From Thermoplasmata archaeon (GTDB lineage Archaea > Thermoplasmatota > Thermoplasmata > Thermoplasmatales > Thermoplasmataceae), in contig JAJZLU010000044.1 in NCBI GenBank assembly GCA_021850545.1, positions 2,643 to 66,642 on the forward strand: a stretch of DNA of 64,000 nt, read 5' to 3'. A program made the position numbers and the translations under genes. The stretch's first letter is position 1. Each line of letters opens with the position of its first letter. The notes under the pieces are model-generated. The model saw nothing but the letters and a program-made list of their open reading frames with translations. It was not told the origin of the DNA and searched no databases. Positions 34,886 to 43,556 of the stretch are shown here, one piece after another.

Positions 34886-36019
34886 ATGCATGATGCAACA
34901 TTAGTCGTTAGAGCGGGGAAGCCAAGGCACTCTCAGGGGGAACCGTTCCTGCCTGGACCAACATTCGCAGGTAGTTTCCATCTTGAGGGAGAACCCTCTT
35001 CATCTCCTTTCTACTATGGCCGCAACCACAATCCAACATGGGCAAACTATGAGCGCGCACTTGGCCTTCTCGAAGGCGGAGACGCCGTGGTTTTTTCATC
35101 AGGAATGGCCGCAATAACTTCTGTTTTCAGTGTGGTGCTGTTGCGCAATGGCGGCAAATGGCAAAAGCCTCCAATGCTAGTCATGCCATCGGACTCATAC
35201 TATGGTGCAAGGAAGCTCGTTGAGCAGCACTTCGCACCACTGGGCATTTCAGTCAGGTTCATCCCTACCAGGGATATGGGAAAGGGCAATTTTCCGGAAG
35301 GTGCAACTATTATCTGGGTTGAAACTCCTAGCAACCCAGAACTGGATGTATGTGATTTATCAGAGATTATCAGTGCTGCACACAATTCAGGGGCTCTTGT
35401 TGCAGTTGACAACACGACGGCCACCCCTCTTGGCCAGAAACCATTGGAGTTCGGTGCAGATTTCAGCGTGTCAAGCGACACAAAGGCAATGGCTGGGCAC
35501 AATGATCTGATCCTGGGCCATGTTGCAGCCAGAGAACCTAAGTGGACTGAGATGTTGAGGGCATTTCGCTCACAGCAAGGGGCAGTGCCTGGACCAATGG
35601 AGATTTGGCTAGCCCACCGTTCCCTCGCGACCCTTGAACTCAGGCTCTCAAGGCAGTGCAATAATGCAATGGAAATAGCAGGGTACCTTGTAGAAAGAAA
35701 AGAGGTCAAGTCTGTGCGCTATCCAGGACTTCCCGATGATCCAGCTTTTGAAGTAGCATCAAAGCAGATGAAATATTTCGGGCCCGTGGTCAGCTTTGTT
35801 CTGGAAAGCAAATCCCAGGCGGATCGGTTTCTGGAGTCTTGCGAACTGGTTGAGAGCGCAACAAGTTTTGGTAGCGTTCATACAACTGCAGAAAGGAGGG
35901 CTAGATGGGGTGGGGACAATATCTCAGAAGGATTCATAAGGCTAAGTGCAGGGTGCGAAGATATAAGGGATATCCTTGAAGACATTGCCCAAGCGCTCGA
36001 TAAAGCATCAGCAAAGTAG
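34886..36019 (+). CDS. Trans-sulfuration PLP enzyme (cystathionine gamma-synthase/lyase family)
   Basis: A 377-residue Cys/Met-metabolism PLP enzyme. Diagnostic features are FYYGRNHNPTWANYERAL (the Y.R..NPT motif near 43-60), SSGMAAITS (PLP phosphate contact), DNTTATPLGQKPL (Asp that holds the PLP nitrogen) and SSDTKAMAGHND with the Schiff-base lysine. The R.S.GCED motif near the end binds substrate carboxylate. Family members (gamma-synthase, gamma- and beta-lyase, methionine gamma-lyase) cannot be separated by sight. It is flanked by a palindrome-bearing promoter and a 3' hairpin, so it is probably monocistronic. Confidence 0.88.
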   Translation: MHDATLVVRAGKPRHSQGEPFLPGPTFAGSFHLEGEPSSSPFYYGRNHNPTWANYERALGLLEGGDAVVFSSGMAAITSVFSVVLLRNGGKWQKPPMLVMPSDSYYGARKLVEQHFAPLGISVRFIPTRDMGKGNFPEGATIIWVETPSNPELDVCDLSEIISAAHNSGALVAVDNTTATPLGQKPLEFGADFSVSSDTKAMAGHNDLILGHVAAREPKWTEMLRAFRSQQGAVPGPMEIWLAHRSLATLELRLSRQCNNAMEIAGYLVERKEVKSVRYPGLPDDPAFEVASKQMKYFGPVVSFVLESKSQADRFLESCELVESATSFGSVHTTAERRARWGGDNISEGFIRLSAGCEDIRDILEDIAQALDKASAK

Positions 36020-36047
36020 TGCTGTAAGTAATGGTTGGCTTACAGCA
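36020..36047 (+). terminator. Hairpin directly after the trans-sulfuration gene
   Basis: Perfect 9-bp stem TGCTGTAAG (36020-36028) with CTTACAGCA (36039-36047) and a 10-nt loop, beginning at the base after the stop codon. It lacks a following T run, so it may mark or protect the 3' end rather than act as a classical terminator. Confidence 0.5.
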
Positions 36048-36121
36048 AAAAGGAGGCCCATATTCCATGAAGCAAAGTGATCAACTTTTACTATCTAGTG
36101 CGAATCCGGACATAGAACAGA

Positions 36122-36194
36122 TGGGGCTGCCCGGATTTGGACCGGAGTCTCAGGCTCCCAAAGCCCGTAGGATACCAAGCTACCCCACAGCCCC
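36122..36194 (-). tRNA. tRNA-Pro (anticodon TGG)
   Basis: Minus-strand cloverleaf of 73 nt. The acceptor GGGGCTG pairs with CAGCCCC; discriminator A. The anticodon stem CGGGC/GCCTG (with one G-U pair) closes the loop TTTGGGA, giving anticodon TGG. The T-loop region GGTCCAAATCC is canonical. No intron and no encoded CCA. A T-rich element around 36222-36232 may be its TATA box. Confidence 0.96.
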
Positions 36195-36341
36195 ATTGGG
36201 ATTTAGTAGAGCGCAGACTCAATAAAAATTTAACGGACATTCAGGCTAGTCAAATGTAAGCCTAGCGACTTTTGATTCTAAGGATAATTGTTTCAACCAA
36301 AGAAAGTCGTATGGAGACATCTCATCTCATGGGCCCCCAAT

Positions 36342-36779
36342 TCAAAGATTCGGCTCTTTGTATTTGTAAGGCAGGAGGTCTCTCATGAAAACTTTCTTCA
36401 ACCCTTCTGCGGTCTTAATGATAACCTTTGTTTCAGGGTCATAGTCTGTAATCATCTCCCTGCACATACCGCATGGCGATACAACCTGGAAATCAGGTCT
36501 CCCCCGCTTCTTGTTTGGGTGCTTCACTGCAACTATTGTATCCAGTTTTTCGTGGCCGGCCATTATTGCATTTGCCATAGCGATGGGCTCAGCGCAGATT
36601 GAGATCCTCCCCACAGTGGCATCGAAGTGTATCGAGGAAAACACCTGGCCATCTATGGTCCTCAAGGATGCACCTATGCTGTGCCAATCCTCTTTGTAAC
36701 CCTTCTTTATGGCTTCCTCTGCAGCCTTTATAAGCTTCTTATCTTCATCAGTAAGTGGGAATTCCTTGAATTCAGGCAT
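36342..36779 (-). CDS. Cytidine deaminase family protein
   Basis: Zinc-dependent nucleoside deaminase of 145 residues. The catalytic zinc motif is split as usual: ICAEPIAMANA (Cys ligand and catalytic Glu, about 61-71) and SPCGMCREMI (two Cys ligands, about 100-109), which is the C-A-E/P-C-x-x-C type of cytidine and blasticidin-S deaminases. It probably salvages cytidine or deoxycytidine to uridine. The N-terminal 30 residues are more charged than usual. Monocistronic; its 5' side faces the Ehr operon. Confidence 0.88.
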   Translation of the reverse strand: MPEFKEFPLTDEDKKLIKAAEEAIKKGYKEDWHSIGASLRTIDGQVFSSIHFDATVGRISICAEPIAMANAIMAGHEKLDTIVAVKHPNKKRGRPDFQVVSPCGMCREMITDYDPETKVIIKTAEGLKKVFMRDLLPYKYKEPNL

Positions 36780-37079
36780 ACCAGAGGTACTTCAAGATAA
36801 GAGAAAAAACTGTCTCAGGAAATTCAAAATAGGTTCTTGGGATTCCAGGATGCCACGATGATGAATTCAGCCTAGTCTGATAGGATGATGAACGACGGGC
36901 AGACTGAGTGGTGCTTTCTTTTATGAGGTACTAAGGAAATGGCTGTTTTGAACCACAATTGCGAATGAAAGCAATAAATACAACTAGATGATTTTGGAGC
37001 AACATATGCGGAATGGCGTTTCCGCATTAGATGAAACCGCCAGCGGAAAACTGGCTAATGACGCCTGCGAAAACGTCTG
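36780..37079 (+). promoter_or_regulatory. Intergenic region with triple-hairpin leader of the Ehr operon
   Basis: A 300-bp gap. GCAATAAATACAA (36971-36983) is a TATA-like element predicting a leader of about 80 nt. The leader holds three tandem perfect stems: ATGCGGAA-6-TTCCGCAT (37006-37027), GCCAG-7-CTGGC (37039-37055) and GACG-10-CGTC (37060-37077); the last two loops end in AAAA. The third ends 2 nt before the GTG start, so folding could hide the translation start. I do not recognise a known riboswitch class. The other half of the gap (36780-36960) holds only the promoter side of the deaminase gene. Confidence 0.45.
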
Positions 37080-38033
37080 GTGGTTGGCATAGAATATATA
37101 ACGTTAATTGAAACGCTCCTGCAGTACTTCTTCGTTGTGGGATTGTCTCCGCTTTTTGCAGGCATATTCCACAGGGCAAAGAGTATTATTGAATCCAAGA
37201 AAGGACCAAGCATTTTCCAGCCATATTACGACCTTGCTAAGTTATTGAAAAAAGAGACCTTGAAGCCGTCAGGTTCCGGAATAATTTTCATCTATGCACC
37301 ATATGTGGCATTCGGCATTTACTCCCTGATTTCCATAATTATCCCTGTTCTCATCCCCGCCCCTATTTACTTCACAGCTTCCGCGGACTTTCTTGGTGGG
37401 GCTATCATGTTTTCCCTTGCAGCTTTTGTCAAGGTTGCTGCAGCCATGGGAAGCAACAGCAACTACTCTGCCCTTGGGGTTTCCAGGATGCTTTCATTCA
37501 ACTTCCTCTCGGAAGGTACCCTAATAACTGTCTTTTTTGCAGTTTCCCTGATCACAGCAACAAACAACCCCTATACAACAAACCACTTTCTGGCAGCCAA
37601 TCCCCTCCAGAACATTTCTATTGTCCACATTTTCTCCACACTCGCTTTCTTCATGCTGTTTCTCTATGAGACCGGGAAGTTGCCTCTTGAGAGCGCAGGG
37701 CTCCAGGAGCTCGGGATGATTGATGAGGCTGCAAATTATGAGTACAGCGGAAAATTGCTTGCCATAAACAAGTGGAACAGCTACATCAAGCAGTATCTTC
37801 TTGGGTCAGTACTCCTGAATGTTTTCCTTGTCCCATGGGGACTCAGTGCGGCATCTCCCTGGTTCCTCCTCGATATTCCAGTGATGTTTGCCAAATGGTT
37901 ACTGCTTATTGGAATAGTGCTTGTTGTGGAGACGACCCTTGCCAAGCTGAGGCTTTTCAGGGTACTGGACTACCTCGCAACAGCCTTCACATTTTCCATA
38001 CTTTTCCTGATATTCACTGAGGTGATTGTATGA
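37080..38033 (+). CDS. Ehr/hydrogenase-4-like membrane subunit (HyfC/NuoH type)
   Basis: Membrane anchor that links the soluble arm to the proton channels, homologous to HyfC/HycD and complex I NuoH. The 317-residue protein has eight predicted helices and the family motifs RAKSIIESKKGPSIFQPYYD (about 32-51) and the acidic loop YETGKLPLESAGLQELGMIDEA, corresponding to the NuoH loop that couples redox to proton movement. The frame opens with GTG at 37080; no better start is seen. It overlaps the next gene as ATGA. First gene of the six-gene Ehr unit. Confidence 0.88.
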   Translation: MVGIEYITLIETLLQYFFVVGLSPLFAGIFHRAKSIIESKKGPSIFQPYYDLAKLLKKETLKPSGSGIIFIYAPYVAFGIYSLISIIIPVLIPAPIYFTASADFLGGAIMFSLAAFVKVAAAMGSNSNYSALGVSRMLSFNFLSEGTLITVFFAVSLITATNNPYTTNHFLAANPLQNISIVHIFSTLAFFMLFLYETGKLPLESAGLQELGMIDEAANYEYSGKLLAINKWNSYIKQYLLGSVLLNVFLVPWGLSAASPWFLLDIPVMFAKWLLLIGIVLVVETTLAKLRLFRVLDYLATAFTFSILFLIFTEVIV

Positions 38034-38677
38034 GCACTTTTGTGGAAGAGTTGCTGTTTCCTCTCTCAAGCCTCATTCTGGTCACTGCATTTTACATGCA
38101 GGGGCAGGAATTCATAAGGCCGATGATACGCGGGCAGCTGGTCCAGTCAATTCTCCTCGCAGTGATATCGGTCATGATGGGAATAATAACTGGTGATGCG
38201 GCATCCATCATCCTGGCTGCACTCCTTGTGGTACTGCGGGGATTTCTGATTACATATTTCCTTGAGAAGGGGATCATGAAAAGCCAGGTGCACCTTCACG
38301 AGAAGCATGTGAGCGTTGCCTACCTTTTCCTCATCAGCCTTATATTTGTGCTTACGGCAGTCCTTATTGTCTATTCGGTTGTATTTTCTGGCATCAGGAC
38401 AGAGTCAATTACGGGAAACCAGGGAATTCTGGTATTTCCGCTTGCTCTCTTCTTTCAGGGGCTTTTCCTGATAGCTTCCAGGAGAACCACTTACGCACAG
38501 ATCATGGGATACATAGAGGAGGAGAATGCAATTGTGCTCTTTGCAGTGTTTCTCCTCCCAATACCTCTACTCATTGAGGCCAGCGTTTTCCTCGACGTGC
38601 TTGCCCTGGTTGTAATCTCTTCTGTAGTAGTGGTAGAGAAGTTCACCCACGAAAGGGTGGTGGAGCTGAGAGGATGA
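38030..38677 (+). CDS. Ehr/hydrogenase-4-like membrane subunit (HyfE/NuoK type)
   Basis: A 215-residue membrane protein with seven predicted helices, corresponding to HyfE of hydrogenase-4, which combines NuoK-like elements with extra helices. The QGQEFIRPMIRGQLVQS segment near residue 23 and the VLRGFLITYFLEKG segment near 65-78 fit this family. Coupled by ATGA overlaps on both sides. Confidence 0.8.
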   Translation: MSTFVEELLFPLSSLILVTAFYMQGQEFIRPMIRGQLVQSILLAVISVMMGIITGDAASIILAALLVVLRGFLITYFLEKGIMKSQVHLHEKHVSVAYLFLISLIFVLTAVLIVYSVVFSGIRTESITGNQGILVFPLALFFQGLFLIASRRTTYAQIMGYIEEENAIVLFAVFLLPIPLLIEASVFLDVLALVVISSVVVVEKFTHERVVELRG

Positions 38678-40020
38678 GCCTGGTTTTCATTCTCCTGATA
38701 ATTACGCTCATACTCCCGCTGCTCTCCTACCTTGGGTACTTTTCAAGGGTGCCGAGGCTCGACAATGCAATATCTCTGGCTAACGTTGCCCTGGCCCTTT
38801 ACCTGTATGAGTTCATTCCATACGCGGGGCCGTTCTATGTTGATTTCACAACATGGGTATTCATTCTCATGGTGACATCGATCCATCTTCTGTCCCAGGT
38901 CTATTCCAAGAGTTACTTCAGGAATCAGGAGATCTGGATCGGGGAGAACCTGTTCAATCTTCTCCTGGCCCTATTCACCACTTCAATGCTCTTCTCCCTG
39001 GAGATAAACAACCTTGGACTGATGTGGGTTGGCATTGAAGCCACCACTATTTCATCAGCGCTTCTGCTCATGACGGAGAAAACAGAAACCTCCGCGGAAG
39101 CCACCTGGAGATATATTGTAATTGTGTCTGCAGGTGTAACATTTGCCTTCATCTCAATCATTCTCATCTATTACTCAATCGGGACCCTTCAGATCTCATC
39201 AATTCTTGCCATGAAGGCTGTCCCTACACTTACGCTGAATGTAGCAGTTGCCATAGCCCTCATAGGCTTTGGGACAAAAGTAGGAGTGTTCCCCGTGCAT
39301 ACATGGCTTCCAGACGCTCATAGTGAAGCCCCATCTCCAATAAGCGCCATGTTTTCCGGGGTACTCCTACCAACTGCATTATACGTACTTTATAGAATTT
39401 ATGAAATTGACCCGTTGAGGGACCTGTTTGTATGGGCGGGTGTCATATCTGTCATTGCAGCGTCACTGTTCCTGGGGTACCAGACACGTTACAAGAGAAT
39501 GTTTGCCTATTCCACCATGGAAAACATGAATATTGCGCTGGTGGGAATGGCTGTTGGAGGGCAATATGGCCTGATCGGGGCTTTGCTCCTACTCCTTTCC
39601 CACAGTTTCGGAAAGGCTGGTGCTTTCTATTCGTCAGGAAGCATCCTGAGATACACCGGAAACAAGATGATCGATGGCGTCCGCGGACTCTGGAAATCCA
39701 TGCCTGAAACCTCAAGCGCCCTTCTCCTCTCATCATTTGCCGTCACTGGGACCCCTCCTTTCGGGACGTTCTTTGGCGAATTTCTCATATTCTATTCACT
39801 TTTCACTGTGCATTATTATGCACAGCTTGTGCTGCTGCTCTTCTTCGTCATGGCCGCATTCATTTCCGTCAATTACAACATAACAAAGATGGTCTTTCAC
39901 GGGGAAGCTGAAAAGAATGGGGAAGAGGAACCGGTCATGTCGGGCCTTGCACTGCTTTCCTCCGCAATTCCCCTGCTCATTGGAATCATTTACGTGGTGG
40001 TGACTATCGGTGCATTATAA
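38674..40020 (+). CDS. Ehr/hydrogenase-4-like proton-pumping subunit (HyfF/NuoN type)
   Basis: An antiporter-like channel of 448 residues and about 13-14 helices. The pumping residues are present: Glu in LMWVGIEATT (about helix 5) and Lys in GFGTKVGVFPVHTWLPDAH (about helix 7), plus a later Lys/His in LSHSFGKAGAFYSSG. This implies that the subunit can still translocate protons. It overlaps the next gene by 11 bp. Confidence 0.9.
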   Translation: MSLVFILLIITLILPLLSYLGYFSRVPRLDNAISLANVALALYLYEFIPYAGPFYVDFTTWVFILMVTSIHLLSQVYSKSYFRNQEIWIGENLFNLLLALFTTSMLFSLEINNLGLMWVGIEATTISSALLLMTEKTETSAEATWRYIVIVSAGVTFAFISIILIYYSIGTLQISSILAMKAVPTLTLNVAVAIALIGFGTKVGVFPVHTWLPDAHSEAPSPISAMFSGVLLPTALYVLYRIYEIDPLRDLFVWAGVISVIAASLFLGYQTRYKRMFAYSTMENMNIALVGMAVGGQYGLIGALLLLLSHSFGKAGAFYSSGSILRYTGNKMIDGVRGLWKSMPETSSALLLSSFAVTGTPPFGTFFGEFLIFYSLFTVHYYAQLVLLLFFVMAAFISVNYNITKMVFHGEAEKNGEEEPVMSGLALLSSAIPLLIGIIYVVVTIGAL

Positions 40021-41179
40021 GTTTGGAGAACCTGCAGGAAGATACCTCGGCCCAGGAGGCGGATACCATGTGTACTCTGGTAGCATTTCGGAAGCAGCCC
40101 CACAGGGATACGGGGACATTCACGTGCACAAAATGGCGGCGGGGGAGTTCAACTTCCAGTATGGGCCCTCCACAGGAGGCCTGATGGAATCTGTTGGAAT
40201 CAGCCTCACCACTCCCGGGGAACTGATCAATTCTGTTGGCGTTGACCCATACTTCAAAGCAAGGGAGCTGAAGCTTAAGGGGCAGGGCATTGAAACAGCC
40301 CTTCTCATGGTTGAAAGGATCAACGGCTTTCATGCCGCAAGCAATTCATTGGCTTTCCTCATGGCAGTGGAGGATGCACTTGGCATCGAAACCAGCGAGG
40401 AGGTGCAGAAGGCAAGGATACTGCAGCTCGAACTTGAGCGCATAAGGAGCAACCTTGAGGTCATGAAAAGGATGTGCGAACCAGCAGGATTTGGCGTCCC
40501 TACAAATCAGCTTGGGTACCTGAGGGAGAAGGTCTCACGGATAATTTCATCGGCATCAGGACACCGTTTCTTCTTTGGAGTTAATGCCCCAGGCTATGCA
40601 TCAATTGCATATTCTGGAATTAATGAAAAACTCAATGTGGCCAGGCAGGAGTTTGAAAGGATATTTTACGCGCTGCTGGAATCAAAGATATTCCTCAACA
40701 GGCTTCAGAACAATGGGGTAACTAAGGACCAGTTCCTTAGCGGCCCTGCTGCCAGGGCTTCCGGCCTGAGATACGACTCACGGCTAGACTCAGGGCTCCT
40801 TCCATACGGTGACACACCTTTCTTCCCGGCAGTAAGGGAGGAAAAGGACTGCTTCGGCAGGTTCAGCGTAAGAGGTGAGGAGATCCTGAACTCAATCGAC
40901 ATCATTGCATCACTTGGCAACCTCAGGGAAACGGATAGGCATGTAAGCAAAGCAGGGGATGGGGAGGGCTGTGCCCGGCTGGAAAGTCCCCAGGGGGACA
41001 TCTTCTATTATGTGAAGATCAGGGACGGCAAGCTGGAGGACATCTGGCACGTATCTCCAGGAGTGCTGAATGTAAGGGCATTCCAGGAATCCATGAAGGG
41101 GAACATATTCACTGACTTCCATTTCAACTGGGAAAGCTTCGGCATATGGATATCAGAAATCGGGGTGGTCATCAGATGA
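40010..41179 (+). CDS. Ehr large subunit, [NiFe]-hydrogenase-like but without Ni-Fe ligands (HyfG/NuoD type)
   Basis: Homologue of the large hydrogenase subunit and of complex I NuoD, 389 residues, GTG start. Where hydrogenases read R.CGIC, this protein reads ERINGFHAASNSLAF (about 102-116), so both N-terminal Cys ligands are gone. The C-terminal DPC..C motif is also missing: the protein ends FGIWISEIGVVIR. Fold landmarks remain (FQYGPSTGGLMESVGISLTTPGE at about 49-71). It cannot bind a Ni-Fe centre and matches the 'Ehr' group. The quinone-site histidine motif of NuoD (SGHY) is not conserved either. The substrate is unknown. Confidence 0.85.
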   Translation: MHYKFGEPAGRYLGPGGGYHVYSGSISEAAPQGYGDIHVHKMAAGEFNFQYGPSTGGLMESVGISLTTPGELINSVGVDPYFKARELKLKGQGIETALLMVERINGFHAASNSLAFLMAVEDALGIETSEEVQKARILQLELERIRSNLEVMKRMCEPAGFGVPTNQLGYLREKVSRIISSASGHRFFFGVNAPGYASIAYSGINEKLNVARQEFERIFYALLESKIFLNRLQNNGVTKDQFLSGPAARASGLRYDSRLDSGLLPYGDTPFFPAVREEKDCFGRFSVRGEEILNSIDIIASLGNLRETDRHVSKAGDGEGCARLESPQGDIFYYVKIRDGKLEDIWHVSPGVLNVRAFQESMKGNIFTDFHFNWESFGIWISEIGVVIR

Positions 41180-41799
41180 GCAACTTCTGGTTTGGCGAAG
41201 GCCTCCGGAAAGGGAGAAAAACAGAGAAATTCCCACTTGCCCCGCCTGAGGAGCCACCCCTTTGGCCATCTTACCTTGACGGGAACGCAGAGCCATACTG
41301 CCCGACAGAAGCTATAAAGGAAGGCATGTGGGACCCCGGCAGGTGCATTTTCTGCAGGCTATGCGAGCCCCAGTACAAGCCCACAGGGAAACAGGGCATA
41401 TTCCAGGTGAGGAAAACCCAGCCGTTGCTGAAGAAGTCTTTCTACATTTACAAGCTGGACAGCGGTGCCTGTGGGGCATGCAATGTGGAACTTGGAACCA
41501 TATTCGATCCCCAGTACGACGCAAACAGGCTCAACATTTTCATGACGAATACTCCTCGGCATGCCGACGCCATCGTTGTAATGGGCGTACAGACGGAAAG
41601 GATGAAGGAAGCCCTGAAGAATGCTTATGAGGCCATGCCTGAACCTAAGCTGATCATCTCCCTTGGGGCATGTGCTATTTCAGGGGGAATCATTGGGAAA
41701 TCGCCAATGGAGAGGGAACAGTACCATGTGGAGATAGCAGGTTGCCCCCCTTCGCCTTACACAATACTTGAGGCCTTATCAAGGGCCAGGGGTGTTTGA
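41176..41799 (+). CDS. Ehr small subunit (HyfI/NuoB type) fused to a one-cluster ferredoxin domain
   Basis: A 207-residue electron-transfer subunit. The N-terminal 80 residues include YCPTEAIKEG followed by CIFCRLCEP, i.e. one Cys plus CxxCxxC, exactly the ligand set for one [4Fe-4S] cluster of an 8Fe ferredoxin whose other half is missing. The rest is the HyfI/NuoB domain with SGACGACNVELG (hydrogenase-type CxxC, not the adjacent CC of NuoB), LGACAISGG and AGCPPSP, four Cys for the N2-like proximal cluster. So the Fe-S wire is kept. Start ATG 41176 overlaps the stop of the large subunit. Confidence 0.87.
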   Translation: MSNFWFGEGLRKGRKTEKFPLAPPEEPPLWPSYLDGNAEPYCPTEAIKEGMWDPGRCIFCRLCEPQYKPTGKQGIFQVRKTQPLLKKSFYIYKLDSGACGACNVELGTIFDPQYDANRLNIFMTNTPRHADAIVVMGVQTERMKEALKNAYEAMPEPKLIISLGACAISGGIIGKSPMEREQYHVEIAGCPPSPYTILEALSRARGV

Positions 41800-43551
41800 T
41801 TGCTTTCCTACATCGCCATAGCAATACTGGGCATTTCTGCACTGGCGGGCCTGTACTGGAAGCGCGGGGCATACTTTGGGATTATGGCTGGCTCTGCCTA
41901 TTTTGCATGGTCGGGTTTCAACCCATTGGACCAGATGAGTTATTTCATACTCATTGCCTGCATCGTATGGATCCTGGTTTCGATCTACTCCATTTCCTAT
42001 GATAAACACTATGGCAAGTGGCTTGCCTCTTCACTGGCCCTCATGATAATGGGTATGATGGCCATACTCCAGTCCACAAATTACCTTCTGCTCATAACTG
42101 GGTGGGAGACCATGTCCATACCTGCATATGTCATAGTCGGGATGAACAAGAAGGATAGCGGGCCTGCTTTCACTTTCATGATGTTCAGTGAATTCAGCAC
42201 TATCCTTATTGTGGCTGGCGCGGCATACGCATTCTTCTCAACTGGAACCATAGACTTCTCGCTGAGTGCATCTTATGGCCCATTGCTTCTTATTTCACTG
42301 GGCGCACTCATCAAGATGGGAATGACGCCGTTCATGATAAGCGAATGGCTTCCCATTGCCCACGGGAACGCACCTGCAAATGCTTCAGCGGCCTTGAGCG
42401 CGACCATGACGCTCATGGGCGTTTACGTCATAATGAAGATGATCCTGCTCAGCCCGGATGTTATCTGGATAGGGTATCTCTTCCTTGCCATAGGATCCAT
42501 CTCCATCCTTTTCGCTTCCATATATGCATACATTTCTGAGAACATGAAGATGCTCGCGGGATTCAGCACAATAGAGAACAATGCTGCAATCCTGTCTGCA
42601 ATGGGGCTATACCTTGTCGCTTCTGAGCCAGTGCTAAGGCAGTTCATCTTCATGACAATAATCATATTCGCTATGGCTCACTCAATCTCCAAGACAGGGC
42701 TGTTCTTTTCCATCGGAAACTCACCTGGGGAGTACTTCGGTGAGAGTGATCACCCGACGTCCTATACTCAGAGGGTGGGGACAATGCTTACCACCATGTC
42801 ACTCTCAGGGCTGTTCCCGACTCTTGGCGGACTTGCCACATGGATGCTTCTCGAGGCATTTTTCATGGAGGCTTACTCAGGGGGCGCCCCTGGAATGAGT
42901 GCCATAGTGATTGGTTCGGTAATTGCACTTGGGGAAGGCATGGCCACAGGCTCAATGATGAAAATCCTGGCATTCGGAAACCTCTTCCGCAGGGGCCTGG
43001 GCAGGAAGCAGGAGCCAAATCAGGCCATAATATCAGGAATTGGCATGCTGCTCATCTTCCTCTTCGCAATTTCCATCTTCATAGTATCAGGCCTGTTCAT
43101 TTCAGGAATACCTGGGGTTCTTGTCTTCAACGGCTTCATGATCACTTCACGGTTTGGGGCCGCTGACTTCGGCCTTATCTCTCCAGATTATGTTTTAATG
43201 CTCATCACTGTTTTCTCGCTTTTGGCCTATGCCGTTTTCAGGAAACCGAGGCTGAGGGAAGTTCCGGTCTGGAACGGGGGTTCTGTTGAAGTGGACTCAT
43301 ACACCTCATACGCCTATTCCAACAACATACGCTTAATGCTGAGGAGAGTCCTGCGGACTAAGGCCGGCGCATTTGGGAGCGCTGTTACGGTCATAGATGT
43401 GTTCTGGCTCATAATGAATGACATTGGAAAGGGATACAGGGCAGTGAGCAAATTCATCACCCTTAGGATCATGAACAGTTCGATCAGCTGGTATATGATC
43501 TACATGATTGCGGCTTTCATGGTCATAATGATAATTGCGGTGGAATTCTAA
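41800..43551 (+). CDS. Ehr/hydrogenase-4-like proton-pumping subunit (HyfB/NuoL type)
   Basis: Antiporter-like subunit of 583 residues and about 15 helices. Pumping residues are present: Glu in LITGWETMSIP and Lys in GALIKMGMTPF, with a His/Lys pair in MAHSISKTGLFFSIG. The C-terminal extension (about 460-583) with a lateral-helix-like basic segment (NNIRLMLRRVLRTKAG) and a last helix is as in HyfB. Start is TTG at 41800, directly after the small-subunit stop. It is the last gene of the Ehr unit. Confidence 0.9.
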   Translation: MLSYIAIAILGISALAGLYWKRGAYFGIMAGSAYFAWSGFNPLDQMSYFILIACIVWILVSIYSISYDKHYGKWLASSLALMIMGMMAILQSTNYLLLITGWETMSIPAYVIVGMNKKDSGPAFTFMMFSEFSTILIVAGAAYAFFSTGTIDFSLSASYGPLLLISLGALIKMGMTPFMISEWLPIAHGNAPANASAALSATMTLMGVYVIMKMILLSPDVIWIGYLFLAIGSISILFASIYAYISENMKMLAGFSTIENNAAILSAMGLYLVASEPVLRQFIFMTIIIFAMAHSISKTGLFFSIGNSPGEYFGESDHPTSYTQRVGTMLTTMSLSGLFPTLGGLATWMLLEAFFMEAYSGGAPGMSAIVIGSVIALGEGMATGSMMKILAFGNLFRRGLGRKQEPNQAIISGIGMLLIFLFAISIFIVSGLFISGIPGVLVFNGFMITSRFGAADFGLISPDYVLMLITVFSLLAYAVFRKPRLREVPVWNGGSVEVDSYTSYAYSNNIRLMLRRVLRTKAGAFGSAVTVIDVFWLIMNDIGKGYRAVSKFITLRIMNSSISWYMIYMIAAFMVIMIIAVEF

Positions 43552-43556
43552 AAAAA

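Noticed and set aside
37006..37077. Known riboswitch (fluoride, TPP, cobalamin or c-di-GMP type) in the Ehr leader
   Set aside because: The hairpins are present but the conserved core nucleotides of these classes could not be matched by eye.
40010..41179. Annotation as an active [NiFe] hydrogenase or formate hydrogenlyase large subunit
   Set aside because: All four Cys ligands of the Ni-Fe centre are missing, and no maturation endopeptidase site or hyp genes are seen.
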